Below are positions 22,519-32,164 of a DNA stretch of 64,000 nucleotides, piece by piece. The notes under the pieces are model-generated. The model saw only the letters and a list, made by a program, of their open reading frames with translations. It had not been told where the DNA came from and did not search any database. The stretch is from Bacteroidales bacterium UBA4293. GTDB taxonomy: Bacteria; Bacteroidota; Bacteroidia; Bacteroidales; Bacteroidaceae. The translations under genes and the position numbers were made by a program. Positions within the stretch are counted from its first letter, which is position 1; every line of letters starts with the position of its first letter. The stretch lies in assembly GCA_002395835.1 (NCBI GenBank), contig DGVD01000017.1:1-64000 (forward strand), in the 5' to 3' direction.

Positions 22519-24333
22519 TTAATTATCTATTTTTTTGAATGCAGCAATCAGTTTTTCATTATCCTCATGGTTTCTTATGGCTATTCGCATATATTGTTTT
22601 CCATCTAAGCCCACTTTAGAGCTACAATCTCGTGTGAGGATGTTGAACTTTTTTAAGAGTTTAATCACTATTTCATTTGCTGTATAAGGAGGTAAAACTT
22701 CACAAAGGAAGTAATTTGCCTGTGTAGGCATCACTCTTAAATATGAAATAGAATGCAAACCTTTTTCAAAACTCTTTCTTTCTTCTATAAATTTAGCACA
22801 AGCTAGTTTATAGTCCTTTTCATGTTTGGTGAAAATCTGCATGAAGAACTCTGCAAATGAATTTAGATTCCAAATGGATACTTGTTTTTTCATTTTGGAA
22901 ATAAGGTCCTTATCTGCAGTACACATGACACCTAGTCTTAAACCTGGAACTCCATAAGACTTAGAAATACTCTTCATCACTATAAGATGTGGGTATGTTT
23001 CCAAGATCTTATCATCCAATAAACTATTTTGCTCATAGTCATCGCTGAAGTCCACAAAGCTTTCATCTACAATTAACCGAGTTTTATGCTTCTCTGCCCA
23101 ATCTGCAAGTACCAGTATATCTGATTTTGGAATAAAGTTTCCTGATGGATTATCTGGGTTAATTAGAAGGAGGGATTTCACTGGATTCTTTGAAAAGAAT
23201 TCTATTAAATCGTAAGTTGTGTAACGATAATTGATGTCTTCTGGAATAAAAGTGACGTGTCTGCTAGAATCTATACGATTAGGGTATTCTTCAAATGTAG
23301 GACGGGTAATTCCAATGGTCCCATCCAAATTTTCTATCAATGCTTTAATAAGTTCAGCAGCACCATTACCAGGAATAATGTATTCTTCTTTTACCCCGAA
23401 ACATTTGCTGGCCAATAGAGTATTGACTTTCATTCCTGATGGATATTCAGTTAGCAAAGTCTTAAAATTAGCTTGCATCTCATCTACTATACCAGAAGAA
23501 GGGAAATATGGATTAACCAAATAACAATAATCCAGAATCTGTGGAAAACGCCAATAACCTCCATATCTACCATAGAACTTTCGCAGAAGATCTTTTTCAT
23601 CGGCGAATATGGCTTCTGCGATATCAAGATCCTGCTTGTCATCTATTTCATACCATTTTTCACTGGTTATAGGCAAAGCTTTTAAGTCGTGACTATTTAA
23701 AAAAGAGATGATACGCAGTACATTTTCGTAGTATTCATTATTACCCACAGCCTTGCTGTAAGCTTCTAGGAAAGGAACATACTTTTGAGTAGAAAAATCC
23801 TTGCTGAATTTATAGATGTTGACCGTTTTATAATAAGAATCTACATCCTTATATTTAAAAGCCTGTTTAGGAATGAAATTGATGATGTTATTATCCTCAT
23901 CTATACGGACCATTGTTCCGTCCATCCATGATTCATACTTAGCTACCAAAGCCAAATTTGGAAATGGGTTGTTTAATAGTAAATCAAACATTCCATCATC
24001 AAATATTAAGTCACTTTCTATAAGTAAAGTGTCATCTTCCTGCAATTGCTTTTTAGCTAATGCAAGAGAGTAGATGTTGTTAGTCTTGTCGTAGATGGGA
24101 TTTGTAATAAATTCTATCTTCAGATTTGGGTGGATGTTTTCTATATGTGATATAAGATTCTCTCTTTCATATCCTACCACTATAATAACTCTTTCCAAAT
24201 CTATTTTTTCCAGTTGCGCTAACAAGCGGTCTATTAATGGTATTCCATTGACAGGAACCATACATTTTGTATTGTGCTGAGTATATTCACCAAGGCGGCG
24301 CCCCATTCCGGCAGCCAGTATTATTGCTTGCAT
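22519..24333 (-). CDS. Nucleotidyltransferase fused to CobD/HisC-like PLP enzyme
   Basis: A 604-aa two-domain enzyme. Residues 1-245 are a LicC-like sugar-phosphate/choline-phosphate nucleotidyltransferase: LAAGMGRRLG (6-15), NTKCMVPVNG, and IESDLIFDD with the metal-binding Asp. Residues about 250-604 are a fold-type I PLP enzyme: NPDNPSGN near 390, VDESFVDF near 423, and SISKSYGVPGLRLG with the Schiff-base Lys458. The PLP half resembles HisC and CobD (threonine-phosphate decarboxylase). A CobD-type decarboxylation of a phospho-amino acid followed by CTP activation would give a CDP-amino-alcohol, which nearby LicD proteins could transfer. An aminotransferase reaction is the alternative. Confidence 0.8.
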   Translation of the reverse strand: MQAIILAAGMGRRLGEYTQHNTKCMVPVNGIPLIDRLLAQLEKIDLERVIIVVGYERENLISHIENIHPNLKIEFITNPIYDKTNNIYSLALAKKQLQEDDTLLIESDLIFDDGMFDLLLNNPFPNLALVAKYESWMDGTMVRIDEDNNIINFIPKQAFKYKDVDSYYKTVNIYKFSKDFSTQKYVPFLEAYSKAVGNNEYYENVLRIISFLNSHDLKALPITSEKWYEIDDKQDLDIAEAIFADEKDLLRKFYGRYGGYWRFPQILDYCYLVNPYFPSSGIVDEMQANFKTLLTEYPSGMKVNTLLASKCFGVKEEYIIPGNGAAELIKALIENLDGTIGITRPTFEEYPNRIDSSRHVTFIPEDINYRYTTYDLIEFFSKNPVKSLLLINPDNPSGNFIPKSDILVLADWAEKHKTRLIVDESFVDFSDDYEQNSLLDDKILETYPHLIVMKSISKSYGVPGLRLGVMCTADKDLISKMKKQVSIWNLNSFAEFFMQIFTKHEKDYKLACAKFIEERKSFEKGLHSISYLRVMPTQANYFLCEVLPPYTANEIVIKLLKKFNILTRDCSSKVGLDGKQYMRIAIRNHEDNEKLIAAFKKIDN

Positions 24334-24447
24334 AATATTTAGTTAAATTATTTTATACAGAAGTTTTATTTGTTATTTAAATATAACTTTATAATATCCT
24401 AGGTTTTTTATAGATTCCAGTTAAAATAGGATAAGTCCATTAATCAG

Positions 24448-24455
24448 CAAAGATA
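24448..24455 (-). promoter_or_regulatory. Possible internal -7 element in the capsule operon
   Basis: TATCTTTG on the minus strand (CAAAGATA on plus) lies in the 236-bp gap between the lipoprotein and the nucleotidyltransferase/PLP gene, about 115 bp before that gene's ATG. No good -33. It could give the last four genes their own transcript. Confidence 0.35.
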
Positions 24456-24569
24456 TATATCATATCAGTCAATATATTGTTTAGTCTACTGATAAAAGAG
24501 ATAAAATTGAAGAGCCAATCATCACTATTTAAAATTGTGTGAATTTACCGCCTTTTAATATTAGTCAAA

Positions 24570-25475
24570 TTATTTTAAGTATAATTTTATGGAAAATATC
24601 CCAGAACCGTTGGTAGGCGCTATCAGCATATCGTTATATACTGTCAATCCCTCAAATTCTTGATTAAATCCCATTTCCGAAATATTAATAGTCATGTAAT
24701 CATCCTTATTGACAAGATCAATTACCCGAAAATAGTTTGTGTCGCCCCATGCAGGGACTCCATACAAAATATAAAGAAATCCTTTATGTATGACAGCACC
24801 TTGCTTATGCTTAGAATTCGTTACTTCAAATTGTTCTATTATATCATCATCTATTAAGTTTACATTTGGGTTATCGATAGAAGGCACATCAAATTTTGAT
24901 ATAAAAGTACCACCTTCGCTTTTCTTTTTGGATAAGACATACATATAGCCTTCTTCGTTATCTAACATCACTTGAGCCCAAAACATATGATTTGTATCGT
25001 TACCTTTTGGGAATGTTATATTCTGTACTTTTACAAAAGAAAAGATATTATTATTGTGGAAAATTCGATAAACTTGAACCTGATTGTAAGTCCCAGAACC
25101 ACTACCACTTACATAGAGTAATGGGAATTCATCACCCTTTTCATAGAAGATATTACTAAATGACACATTGTTGCAATGATTAAGAGATATTGGCTCCATT
25201 GCTACTTTCTCGATAAATGATTTCTCCTTCAAATTGTAAATATAGACGTTGGCATTATGATCTTGAAACTGGAAAAGATAGTCTCCGTAACATGATGCTC
25301 CTTGAACAGAACCAGACGAGTTCTGCTTCATATATTTTTCTATTTTAATAACGACATCTTCAACTTCAGGAATAGAGTCTTGTTCCAGCTGAATTTCTTC
25401 CATAAAATCTTCAGTTTGGCAAGAAGAGAGAATGGATGTGCTTATTAGTACTATGAACAGAACAATTTTTTTCAT
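24570..25475 (-). CDS. Capsule-locus lipoprotein, beta-propeller-like
   Basis: A 301-aa predicted lipoprotein: signal peptide MKKIVLFIVLISTSILSSC with Cys19 as lipobox cysteine. The mature part has repeated beta-rich blocks (YLFQFQDHNANVYIYNL, FPLLYVSGSGSGTYNQVQVY, GAVIHKGFLYILYG) and ends FEGLTVYNDMLIAPTNGSG, suggesting a propeller-type fold. Family unknown to me. It is clearly paralogous to the interrupted lipoprotein at 51330-52190 (shared HCNxVxF, FPLLY and late EG motifs). A surface role in capsule attachment or assembly is plausible but not shown. Confidence 0.65.
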   Translation of the reverse strand: MKKIVLFIVLISTSILSSCQTEDFMEEIQLEQDSIPEVEDVVIKIEKYMKQNSSGSVQGASCYGDYLFQFQDHNANVYIYNLKEKSFIEKVAMEPISLNHCNNVSFSNIFYEKGDEFPLLYVSGSGSGTYNQVQVYRIFHNNNIFSFVKVQNITFPKGNDTNHMFWAQVMLDNEEGYMYVLSKKKSEGGTFISKFDVPSIDNPNVNLIDDDIIEQFEVTNSKHKQGAVIHKGFLYILYGVPAWGDTNYFRVIDLVNKDDYMTINISEMGFNQEFEGLTVYNDMLIAPTNGSGIFSIKLYLK

Positions 25476-25511
25476 AAATAATCCAAAACCTATTACTAAA
25501 AATGCAAAGTC

Positions 25512-26228
25512 CTATTTTAACCAGTTTTCCTTATTTGTATGCATTAAAGCTTTAAGAATTTCAAGATCTTCCACTGTGGTAATTTTTATGTTCTTCTCAG
25601 AACCTGGAACTATATGCATGTCACGGCCACCTACTTCAGCTATAAGTGTACAAGAGGCTACACTATTTGTAATGCCTTTTAGTTTGGCTTCTTCATGTAC
25701 TTGGATGATATTACCCAGCCTGAATGTCTGAGGGGTCTGGGTGCGAATAAGTTTGTCCCTAGGAATACTTGTGTTTGTAGTAAAACCATCTTCGCTTTCA
25801 AGAATAGCCTCTCTACATTTTATACCTGTAATAGCATATCCATAAGCCTTACAAATAGCGATATTGCTACTTATAATATCTTGGTTCAAGAGAGGACGAA
25901 CAGCATCGTGAATAAGTACTAGGTCCTCATCATCACAACCGGCTTCTTTCAAACCGTAAATTCCGTTGTGTATGGATTCCATGCCAGTATCACCACCTGG
26001 AAATATCCATTTCAGTTTAGTGACATTAAACTGATTAGCATACGACTGAAGCACAGTTTCCCATCCTTTCAGGCATACTACAGCAATGGCACTGATATCA
26101 GGATGCCGCTGAAATGCCAACATGGTGTGAATGATGATAGGACAATTATCGACGTGCATAAATTGTTTAGGGATATCTTGTCCCATACGGTTACCAGATC
26201 CACCGGCAATAAGTAATGCGATATTCAT
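25512..26228 (-). CDS. IspD/TarI-like cytidylyltransferase
   Basis: A 238-aa protein of the IspD family: IAGGSGNRMGQDIPKQF (7-23, CTP-binding glycine loop with Arg14 and Lys21), VLIHDAVRPLL near 105-115 and a C-terminal NIKITTVEDLEILKAL. IspD proper makes CDP-methylerythritol, while TarI/Bcs1-type relatives make CDP-ribitol for teichoic acids and capsules. Capsule context and two downstream-oriented LicD genes just upstream in the operon favour a CDP-polyol-type role here rather than isoprenoid synthesis. No reductase partner (TarJ-like) is seen next to it. Confidence 0.75.
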   Translation of the reverse strand: MNIALLIAGGSGNRMGQDIPKQFMHVDNCPIIIHTMLAFQRHPDISAIAVVCLKGWETVLQSYANQFNVTKLKWIFPGGDTGMESIHNGIYGLKEAGCDDEDLVLIHDAVRPLLNQDIISSNIAICKAYGYAITGIKCREAILESEDGFTTNTSIPRDKLIRTQTPQTFRLGNIIQVHEEAKLKGITNSVASCTLIAEVGGRDMHIVPGSEKNIKITTVEDLEILKALMHTNKENWLK

Positions 26229-26260
26229 GGTTCTATTTTTTAATATAAAATGAAATTATC

Positions 26261-27088
26261 TTAATGGTTTTTCCAGTAGAATTGAACAAACTTGCTATGT
26301 CCTGCAACTCTATCCTTTTCAGGTGGTAATTCCATATAGTTACCATATAATTGCCTAAGCACCTTATCGTATTCTGAGATAATATAAAATTCTGTATCTT
26401 CAAATGATTGCAGAATGTATTCGCAATCATACCATTCTCTAGGCATCCTTTTTTTACCCCACATATTTAGGAATGACATTTCTCCACAATAACTTGAGTT
26501 GTTGAAATCGTGTGATGTTTGTAACTTTTTATATCTTTTATTCACTAAATATGGATTAATCCACCAAAAGCAAAATTTTTTTATTAAAGTTTTTAGATTT
26601 TCAGTAATTGAAACATCTTTTTTGAACTTTGTATATGAAAGACGTCCACAATACATAAAATATCTATAACGAATCAGTTTATGTACTTCTTTCTCCCATG
26701 TTTCTTTATCATCTGCCTCACCATCAATTGGAAAAACGTCAATCCATATACCCACATCTTCTTTAGTCCAAGGTGTATGGTAATCTCCTATGGTATTTTT
26801 GATATCGCACACCCGTGCGTAGTTAATAAAACTGTTTTTTCTTTCAGATGCAAATAATTTAAACTCATCAGTGTCTTTAAAAGTTTTCACAAATTTATCA
26901 TAATAAGGCCTAGGAATAGCGATATCTATATCGTCATCCCAAGGAATATAACCTTTATGTCTAATTGCACCTATGAGTGTACCTGAATCAAGAGTATATT
27001 TTATGTTATTTTCGACACAAAACTCATGAACGTATTTCATTATCCTTAATAGAACTTCTTGGATTTCTTTTAGTGATAGTTGATTCAT
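26261..27088 (-). CDS. LicD family phosphotransferase
   Basis: A 275-aa LicD/FKRP-type protein. The catalytic block is YTLDSGTLIGAIRHKGYIPWDDDIDIAI (in two parts about 32-58), with the DDDID metal-binding acidic cluster typical of the nucleotidyltransferase fold. IWIDVFPIDGEAD follows near 125, and the C-terminus YGNYMELPPEKDR is the usual LicD tail. LicD transfers phosphocholine from CDP-choline; relatives transfer other CDP-linked groups. It lies 32 bp upstream (in transcription) of the cytidylyltransferase gene, a natural donor supplier. Confidence 0.85.
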   Translation of the reverse strand: MNQLSLKEIQEVLLRIMKYVHEFCVENNIKYTLDSGTLIGAIRHKGYIPWDDDIDIAIPRPYYDKFVKTFKDTDEFKLFASERKNSFINYARVCDIKNTIGDYHTPWTKEDVGIWIDVFPIDGEADDKETWEKEVHKLIRYRYFMYCGRLSYTKFKKDVSITENLKTLIKKFCFWWINPYLVNKRYKKLQTSHDFNNSSYCGEMSFLNMWGKKRMPREWYDCEYILQSFEDTEFYIISEYDKVLRQLYGNYMELPPEKDRVAGHSKFVQFYWKNH

Positions 27089-27162
27089 TGTTTAATTATA
27101 TATGTGTGAAATAATATCCATGCAAAAATTGATATTATTATAATTATGATTGAAAGACACTA

Positions 27163-28116
27163 TTATTTCTTCTTCTTAGGTCTTGGTCTAGGCCACCCTT
27201 TAGCTCGGTGGATAATTTCATCCCACAGAACTTTAAGAGGCATGGATTTTTTTTCCACTAATAAATCTTTATGCTCTTTTAGTATTTCCTCTCGAGTCAA
27301 TGTATGATTCAAGTCAGTAAAATATGCAGGATGATTCACTCGTTTCTCAACTGGAGGAAGCTGCATATAGTCACCATATAAAGCTGTGAGGAATTCATGG
27401 TAGCCACTAGGGACGTATATGGTTGTGTCTTCAAAAGGAACACTTATGGCTTTTTCAAACCATGACTTTTCAAATACTTCATTTGTTAATGCGGTGCTAT
27501 AGCATCTTAATGTCTTGCCTTTTATGGAACGGATCTCATCCAGACGGGTGTCTATCTCTTTGATGTATTTTTTTTTGAAAGGAGCATATCTAACTTTCTT
27601 TACCAGTTTCATTCCACCATTCATAAAATCTAGGTGTAAGAAATCTCTAACAATTTCTCCCCAAGATGCGTAAGCTACCGACTTGCGGTATTTCCACATG
27701 GTATAGTGGAATCTTTCCAGTGCTTTATTAGCCTTTTCATCATCCATATCCCCTTCATCTATAGGGAAGATATCAATCCAGGGGCCAATAATTAAAGGGA
27801 ACTGACTGTATTCCCAAATTGTGCCCTCTGTTGTATAGAACTTGGCAAAGGGGTAGGGACTAATTCCGTCAACATAGACTGAAATTTTAAACCGATTGTC
27901 TTTTATGGTATCTCTCAACTCGACAAATCTATCGTAATCTTTACGAAACATAAATACATCGATATCATCATCCCAAGGTATGAATCCTTGATGGCGTATA
28001 GCACCAATCATCGTACCGTAAGCAGCATAATAAGTTAAGACATTATCTTTGCAGAACTGGGCAAACTGCTTAAATACGCGTAATAATGCTTGTTGAGATT
28101 CTGATAAATTGTTCAT
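27163..28116 (-). CDS. LicD family phosphotransferase
   Basis: A 317-aa LicD protein with TYYAAYGTMIGAIRHQGF, then IPWDDDIDVFMFR, WIDIFPIDEGDMDDEK, and the tail YGDYMQLPPVEKRVNHPAYF. All acidic residues expected for metal-nucleotide binding are present. The C-terminus is unusually basic (RPRPKKKK), possibly for membrane contact. It is adjacent to another LicD gene but only moderately similar to it, so the two likely transfer to different acceptors. Confidence 0.85.
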   Translation of the reverse strand: MNNLSESQQALLRVFKQFAQFCKDNVLTYYAAYGTMIGAIRHQGFIPWDDDIDVFMFRKDYDRFVELRDTIKDNRFKISVYVDGISPYPFAKFYTTEGTIWEYSQFPLIIGPWIDIFPIDEGDMDDEKANKALERFHYTMWKYRKSVAYASWGEIVRDFLHLDFMNGGMKLVKKVRYAPFKKKYIKEIDTRLDEIRSIKGKTLRCYSTALTNEVFEKSWFEKAISVPFEDTTIYVPSGYHEFLTALYGDYMQLPPVEKRVNHPAYFTDLNHTLTREEILKEHKDLLVEKKSMPLKVLWDEIIHRAKGWPRPRPKKKK

Positions 28117-28130
28117 AAAATCATTTTATT

Positions 28131-29120
28131 TTAACAGCCATAAATAATCGAGATATATCTCTTTGGTAAGACTTTCTTTAGAAGGTAATATAAAGTTATA
28201 CAGAACATAAGGGTTAAGCTAAAATCAAGCAAAGTCCCTTTCTTTAAATAGAAATCAAATAATAGAATAAAAGGAAATTGTTCAAGATATATTGCTGTAC
28301 TTAATTCCCTGAGTGATTTTGGCACATCCTTTAAATACTTATTGTAAAATTTTAAGGAATAAAGGAATAGAAATAATGCAATAAATGCTTGACCTATGTT
28401 AGTATGGACATATTTAAATTCAAGTGAACGTATAATTATAGCTAATGCTATTAATGCCAAAATGAAGTAGTTGTTATAATTTAACTTGTGTTTAGCTATA
28501 AAATAGCCAATTGCCATATAGAGTAGGCCAACATTTAAGAAGTTACGCTCTGAACCAAAGACTACATGGATCGACTCAAACAGAACATTTCCATCATTAT
28601 ACGGAGAATCATACATGACTCCAATGATGAAAAAAAGAATGGAAGCTAAATATAATATCAAATCCTTCTTATACTTAAAAGCAACGTATAAAATAATACT
28701 ATTGTAAATCAATGCCAATATATACCAGTAGATGCCAATACTTCCTGTAAAAAAGAATAACCTTAATTGGTATATAATTTTCATAAATAAAGAATAATCA
28801 GGATGTCCTTTGGCTATTACTACGAACCATGATATAGGAAGAGTTATGATAGACCAAAATATATACATCAGAGTTACTCTTTTCAGGTATTTATTCCGAT
28901 ATGTTTTTATGTCTTGATTTCTTAACAATCCTTTCGTGAAGAAAAAACCTGATACGATAAAAAAGTAAGGCACGGCTATAGTGGTTATAACCTGATGAAA
29001 CCACTTTCCTAATTGGCCATAATCATGGCAATATGTGTGCATGAATACAATAAGCAATGCACACATAAATTTGAAAACATCTATTCCTTGAAAATATTTC
29101 TGAGAGTTTTCTATGGCCAT
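28131..29120 (-). CDS. Acyltransferase 3 family membrane protein
   Basis: A 329-aa polytopic membrane protein, about ten hydrophobic segments. The start IDVFKFMCALLIVFMHTYCHD carries the family's first-helix histidine, and VSGFFFTKGLL follows near 58. These proteins (OafA/WecH type) acylate sugars with acetyl or other short acyl groups at the inner membrane. It lies 14 bp before a LicD gene in the operon. Confidence 0.8.
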   Translation of the reverse strand: MAIENSQKYFQGIDVFKFMCALLIVFMHTYCHDYGQLGKWFHQVITTIAVPYFFIVSGFFFTKGLLRNQDIKTYRNKYLKRVTLMYIFWSIITLPISWFVVIAKGHPDYSLFMKIIYQLRLFFFTGSIGIYWYILALIYNSIILYVAFKYKKDLILYLASILFFIIGVMYDSPYNDGNVLFESIHVVFGSERNFLNVGLLYMAIGYFIAKHKLNYNNYFILALIALAIIIRSLEFKYVHTNIGQAFIALFLFLYSLKFYNKYLKDVPKSLRELSTAIYLEQFPFILLFDFYLKKGTLLDFSLTLMFCITLYYLLKKVLPKRYISIIYGC

Positions 29121-29126
29121 GTGAAT

Positions 29127-30239
29127 CTATTTTAGGATATTGGAATAGAATGCAAATGCATAGAAAACAAGTATGGTATAGCCTAGCATCTTTTCATGAT
29201 TTAGCCAAAATCTTTTTTTCATAAATGGATATATCAGTACTAGTGGCATAATGAACCATGAAATTTGAGCAAATCGATTAGAATAAATGGCACGAATAAT
29301 CAATACCCAGAATGCATTGGTTATTAAAAACGAATTGTATATCCATTTATAGTACTCATCTTTAAAATTCTCTCTATAGATAAAATACCACCCCACAAGA
29401 ACGCCCATGGAACTGTATGCAAGGAAGTCCCAACGGAACCCAGTTATTACAGCTACACCTTCTCCACGTAGGAACTCTTCAGCAGATGTGGTTACATATC
29501 TAGTAAACCGTTCGTCACTTCCAAAACCTATTCCACCTAGATAAGACTGAATAGTCTCCCCATAGAAATAGGATGCTATGACACAAATAATCCATCCCGC
29601 TACATAAATATTGCTATTCTTTATGAACCAGGCTATTATTCCTGCTCCTATCATCAAAAATACAGAGCTATGAAATCCGGTAGCTATGAAGCATAGAGTA
29701 ATCATAACAGGAATATTTTCTACGTATGTCATAGCTAAAATTATAAAAGATGCACCAATTCCATTTCTAATTCCATTAACTCCATAGTTCCAAAATGTGA
29801 ACATGCTAAGGAAAATTAAGAATGGAATATATGAGTAATTCTTGAAAATTCTATGTGAAGCTAACCAAAGTGGTAATATGTATAGTGCTGCACATAATAC
29901 AAAAAAAGCATGGACATCAATAAAATGAGAGGTAAACCGCACCATGTTATAAAAGAACCATTCTCTAGTCCATTCCCAGCCTATAGGTTCTAGCGCCGAT
30001 CGTCTAAACTCGGCTGCATACATCATTGAGTCTCCAAATAGACCAACGCCCACAGGTCTAAGGCCCATGTATAGAATGAGTATAATAGCAATGACAAATC
30101 CCCAAGTAGCATTCAACTCTGATACATCTTTTCGAAGTATACTTCCTTGTGAACATTGCCAGAAAGCTATTAGAATGAGTATTAAAACTCCTATATCAAA
30201 GTAATGTGTATAATTTTCAACAGGAACGAAATCAAACAT
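29127..30239 (-). CDS. EpsG-family polysaccharide polymerase (Wzy-like)
   Basis: A 370-aa integral membrane protein with about ten segments. The early GLRPVGVGLFGDSMMYAAEF motif and the central NGIRNGIGASFIILAM block with Arg in a membrane region are hallmarks of the EpsG family, which polymerises repeat units. In a Wzx/Wzy pathway this would be the chain polymerase, yet no Wzx flippase is in the window while an ABC exporter is. It may polymerise a separate glycan or side chain. Confidence 0.8.
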   Translation of the reverse strand: MFDFVPVENYTHYFDIGVLILILIAFWQCSQGSILRKDVSELNATWGFVIAIILILYMGLRPVGVGLFGDSMMYAAEFRRSALEPIGWEWTREWFFYNMVRFTSHFIDVHAFFVLCAALYILPLWLASHRIFKNYSYIPFLIFLSMFTFWNYGVNGIRNGIGASFIILAMTYVENIPVMITLCFIATGFHSSVFLMIGAGIIAWFIKNSNIYVAGWIICVIASYFYGETIQSYLGGIGFGSDERFTRYVTTSAEEFLRGEGVAVITGFRWDFLAYSSMGVLVGWYFIYRENFKDEYYKWIYNSFLITNAFWVLIIRAIYSNRFAQISWFIMPLVLIYPFMKKRFWLNHEKMLGYTILVFYAFAFYSNILK

Positions 30240-30242
30240 GAT

Positions 30243-31280
30243 TTATCTACTTATTATAAATTTAATGGCTTGCAAGGCTGTCATAACTCCTATGGACAGT
30301 CTATATTTTGCCAATGTGAAAAATATTTTCCAATGCAAAGGTAAAGAATTTAAAGGCAATTTTAGCAATGCAGTATGAATATTCGTATTTTTCAATATCC
30401 TATTAATTGCTTTATGTTTCTTACATATTGAATTATTGGAAAAAGTCTCATTTATACCTAAACCTACAATGGACAAAGCTGTCCTATAGTGAAGAAAAGC
30501 TTCTATGATGGGATTTCGGTATTTTAGAATCTCAACTTTAACTAAGGATGCTAAATTTTCCCATTTCTCATATAAATCGGCTTTGTATAATTTAGTGACA
30601 GATGTCACATTGTTTTTTCTATAGTGATAATATATAGAAGGGAAAAGAATGGCCTTAGTTATAAACTTAAAATACTGAACATTAAAGAGCAAATCTTCTC
30701 CTGTTCCTATTTCTTTTAAAGGAATAAAGGTCAATTTGTTTTCTTTAATAATGTCAGTTTTGTATAATTTTCCCCACAGTGTTGTAAAGCTGTTTAGTTT
30801 ATCTGGATAAATCTTTCCATCCTCAATAGGGGCAATCAGCCTTATCTGTAGTTCTTCACATTCTTTACCTACAAAAGTCTTTTCCTGATTCCCTAAAATA
30901 TATTTTGGCTCAGAAGAGTTGTTAAACTCTCGTATATATGGGAAAAAGGCTAAATTTAAGTCTGGAGTGGCTTTTTCCATTAGTTTTTCACATACATCTA
31001 GATCCATCCAGTCATCGCTGTCCACAAACATCATCCATTCCCCATGAGTCTTATCAATGGCTAAATTCCTTGCAGCAGAAACTCCTTGATTATCTTGAGT
31101 GAATACATGAATTCTATCATCCTTTGCTGCATATTCTTCCAGAATCTTTAAAGACCCATCGGTAGCTCCATCATTTACACAGATAATCTCAATATCCTTA
31201 TAGGTTTGTCCTATTAAAGAATCCAGACACTGTGGAAGATATGCTTCTACGTTATAGACAGGAACGATAATACTAATCAT
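30243..31280 (-). CDS. Glycosyltransferase family 2
   Basis: A 345-aa GT-A enzyme. SIIVPVYNVEAYLPQCLDS opens the fold, EIICVNDGATDGS binds the nucleotide and MFVDSDDWMD holds the DxD metal motif (about 94-99). LIAPIEDGKIYPDK and GTGEDLLFN in the second half form the acceptor side; the last 60 residues are hydrophobic-amphipathic and may lie on the membrane. It overlaps the upstream GT2 gene by four bases. Sugar specificity cannot be read. Confidence 0.88.
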   Translation of the reverse strand: MISIIVPVYNVEAYLPQCLDSLIGQTYKDIEIICVNDGATDGSLKILEEYAAKDDRIHVFTQDNQGVSAARNLAIDKTHGEWMMFVDSDDWMDLDVCEKLMEKATPDLNLAFFPYIREFNNSSEPKYILGNQEKTFVGKECEELQIRLIAPIEDGKIYPDKLNSFTTLWGKLYKTDIIKENKLTFIPLKEIGTGEDLLFNVQYFKFITKAILFPSIYYHYRKNNVTSVTKLYKADLYEKWENLASLVKVEILKYRNPIIEAFLHYRTALSIVGLGINETFSNNSICKKHKAINRILKNTNIHTALLKLPLNSLPLHWKIFFTLAKYRLSIGVMTALQAIKFIISR

Positions 31281-32164
31281 GATACATTTCTGGTTTTATA
31301 ACGGATATAAGCATAAAGCGCCATTCCGAAAGGGATAGCCGCAATAGTTAACCACTTCCGAGGGGATTCCTGAATAAAATGTGAATTCTTCATCAGCATG
31401 CTGTCTGCCACGTAGTGTACCGCTTCTATGAATCTACGCTTGGCAGTGGGAGCCAACTGCATGGAAGTCTTGCGGATGAAAGAGAACCCTTGAGGATTTC
31501 TAACATACTGTCTGAACATATTCATGCTAGAGCCATCAAGGCGATATTCCACCATCACTAGTACTTCATTCAGGGCCAGTAACTCATAGTCCTGATCTAT
31601 CAGTTGGTATTTGTAGCCTAAAGACACATACTTTTCACCAGGGAATAGGGGATATTCGGGATATTTCTTGATGACCTCTGTCCGGTATACCAACTTTTTG
31701 TCACCACTTCCTCCATGAGCATAGAAACCACCTAGTGTAGTCCGCTTGCAATTCTCGGCAAAGCGTGTACCGATTACCTTTCCATTGAAGTCTGCATCCA
31801 GTCCAATGATACCAGCTACCTGATCAGAACCATATTTCTTCCAGAAAGAAACTATCTTTTCTACGGCATCATCGGGCATGTAATCATCGGAATCTATACA
31901 AGTATTTAATTCCGTGTCTATCAGTTTATACGCTGTATTATGCGCTCCATGCATCCCCTGATTCTGCTGATACACATAGCGGATTTCAAATCCATTCTCC
32001 TGCTTCATCCAGCTTTCTACCAGTTCACGGGTATTGTCTGAAGAACCATCATCCACGATGAGCCAGACAAAGTCCTTGCAGGTTTGTCTACGGAGGGCCT
32101 CATATCCTAAAGGCAAGGAATAAGCCCTGTTGTAAGCTGGAGTAAAAACTGTTAATGTAGGCAT
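31277..32164 (-). CDS. Glycosyltransferase family 2
   Basis: A 295-aa GT2 of a distinct subgroup: LTVFTPAYNRAYSLPLGYEA, WLIVDDGSSDNT and TCIDSDDYMPDDAVE (DxD near 92-96), then the GGFYAHGGSGDKK loop. The C-terminus has a short hydrophobic IAAIPFGMALYAYIRY segment, probably a membrane anchor. The start directly follows the GT4 gene upstream (no gap). Confidence 0.88.
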   Translation of the reverse strand: MPTLTVFTPAYNRAYSLPLGYEALRRQTCKDFVWLIVDDGSSDNTRELVESWMKQENGFEIRYVYQQNQGMHGAHNTAYKLIDTELNTCIDSDDYMPDDAVEKIVSFWKKYGSDQVAGIIGLDADFNGKVIGTRFAENCKRTTLGGFYAHGGSGDKKLVYRTEVIKKYPEYPLFPGEKYVSLGYKYQLIDQDYELLALNEVLVMVEYRLDGSSMNMFRQYVRNPQGFSFIRKTSMQLAPTAKRRFIEAVHYVADSMLMKNSHFIQESPRKWLTIAAIPFGMALYAYIRYKTRNVS

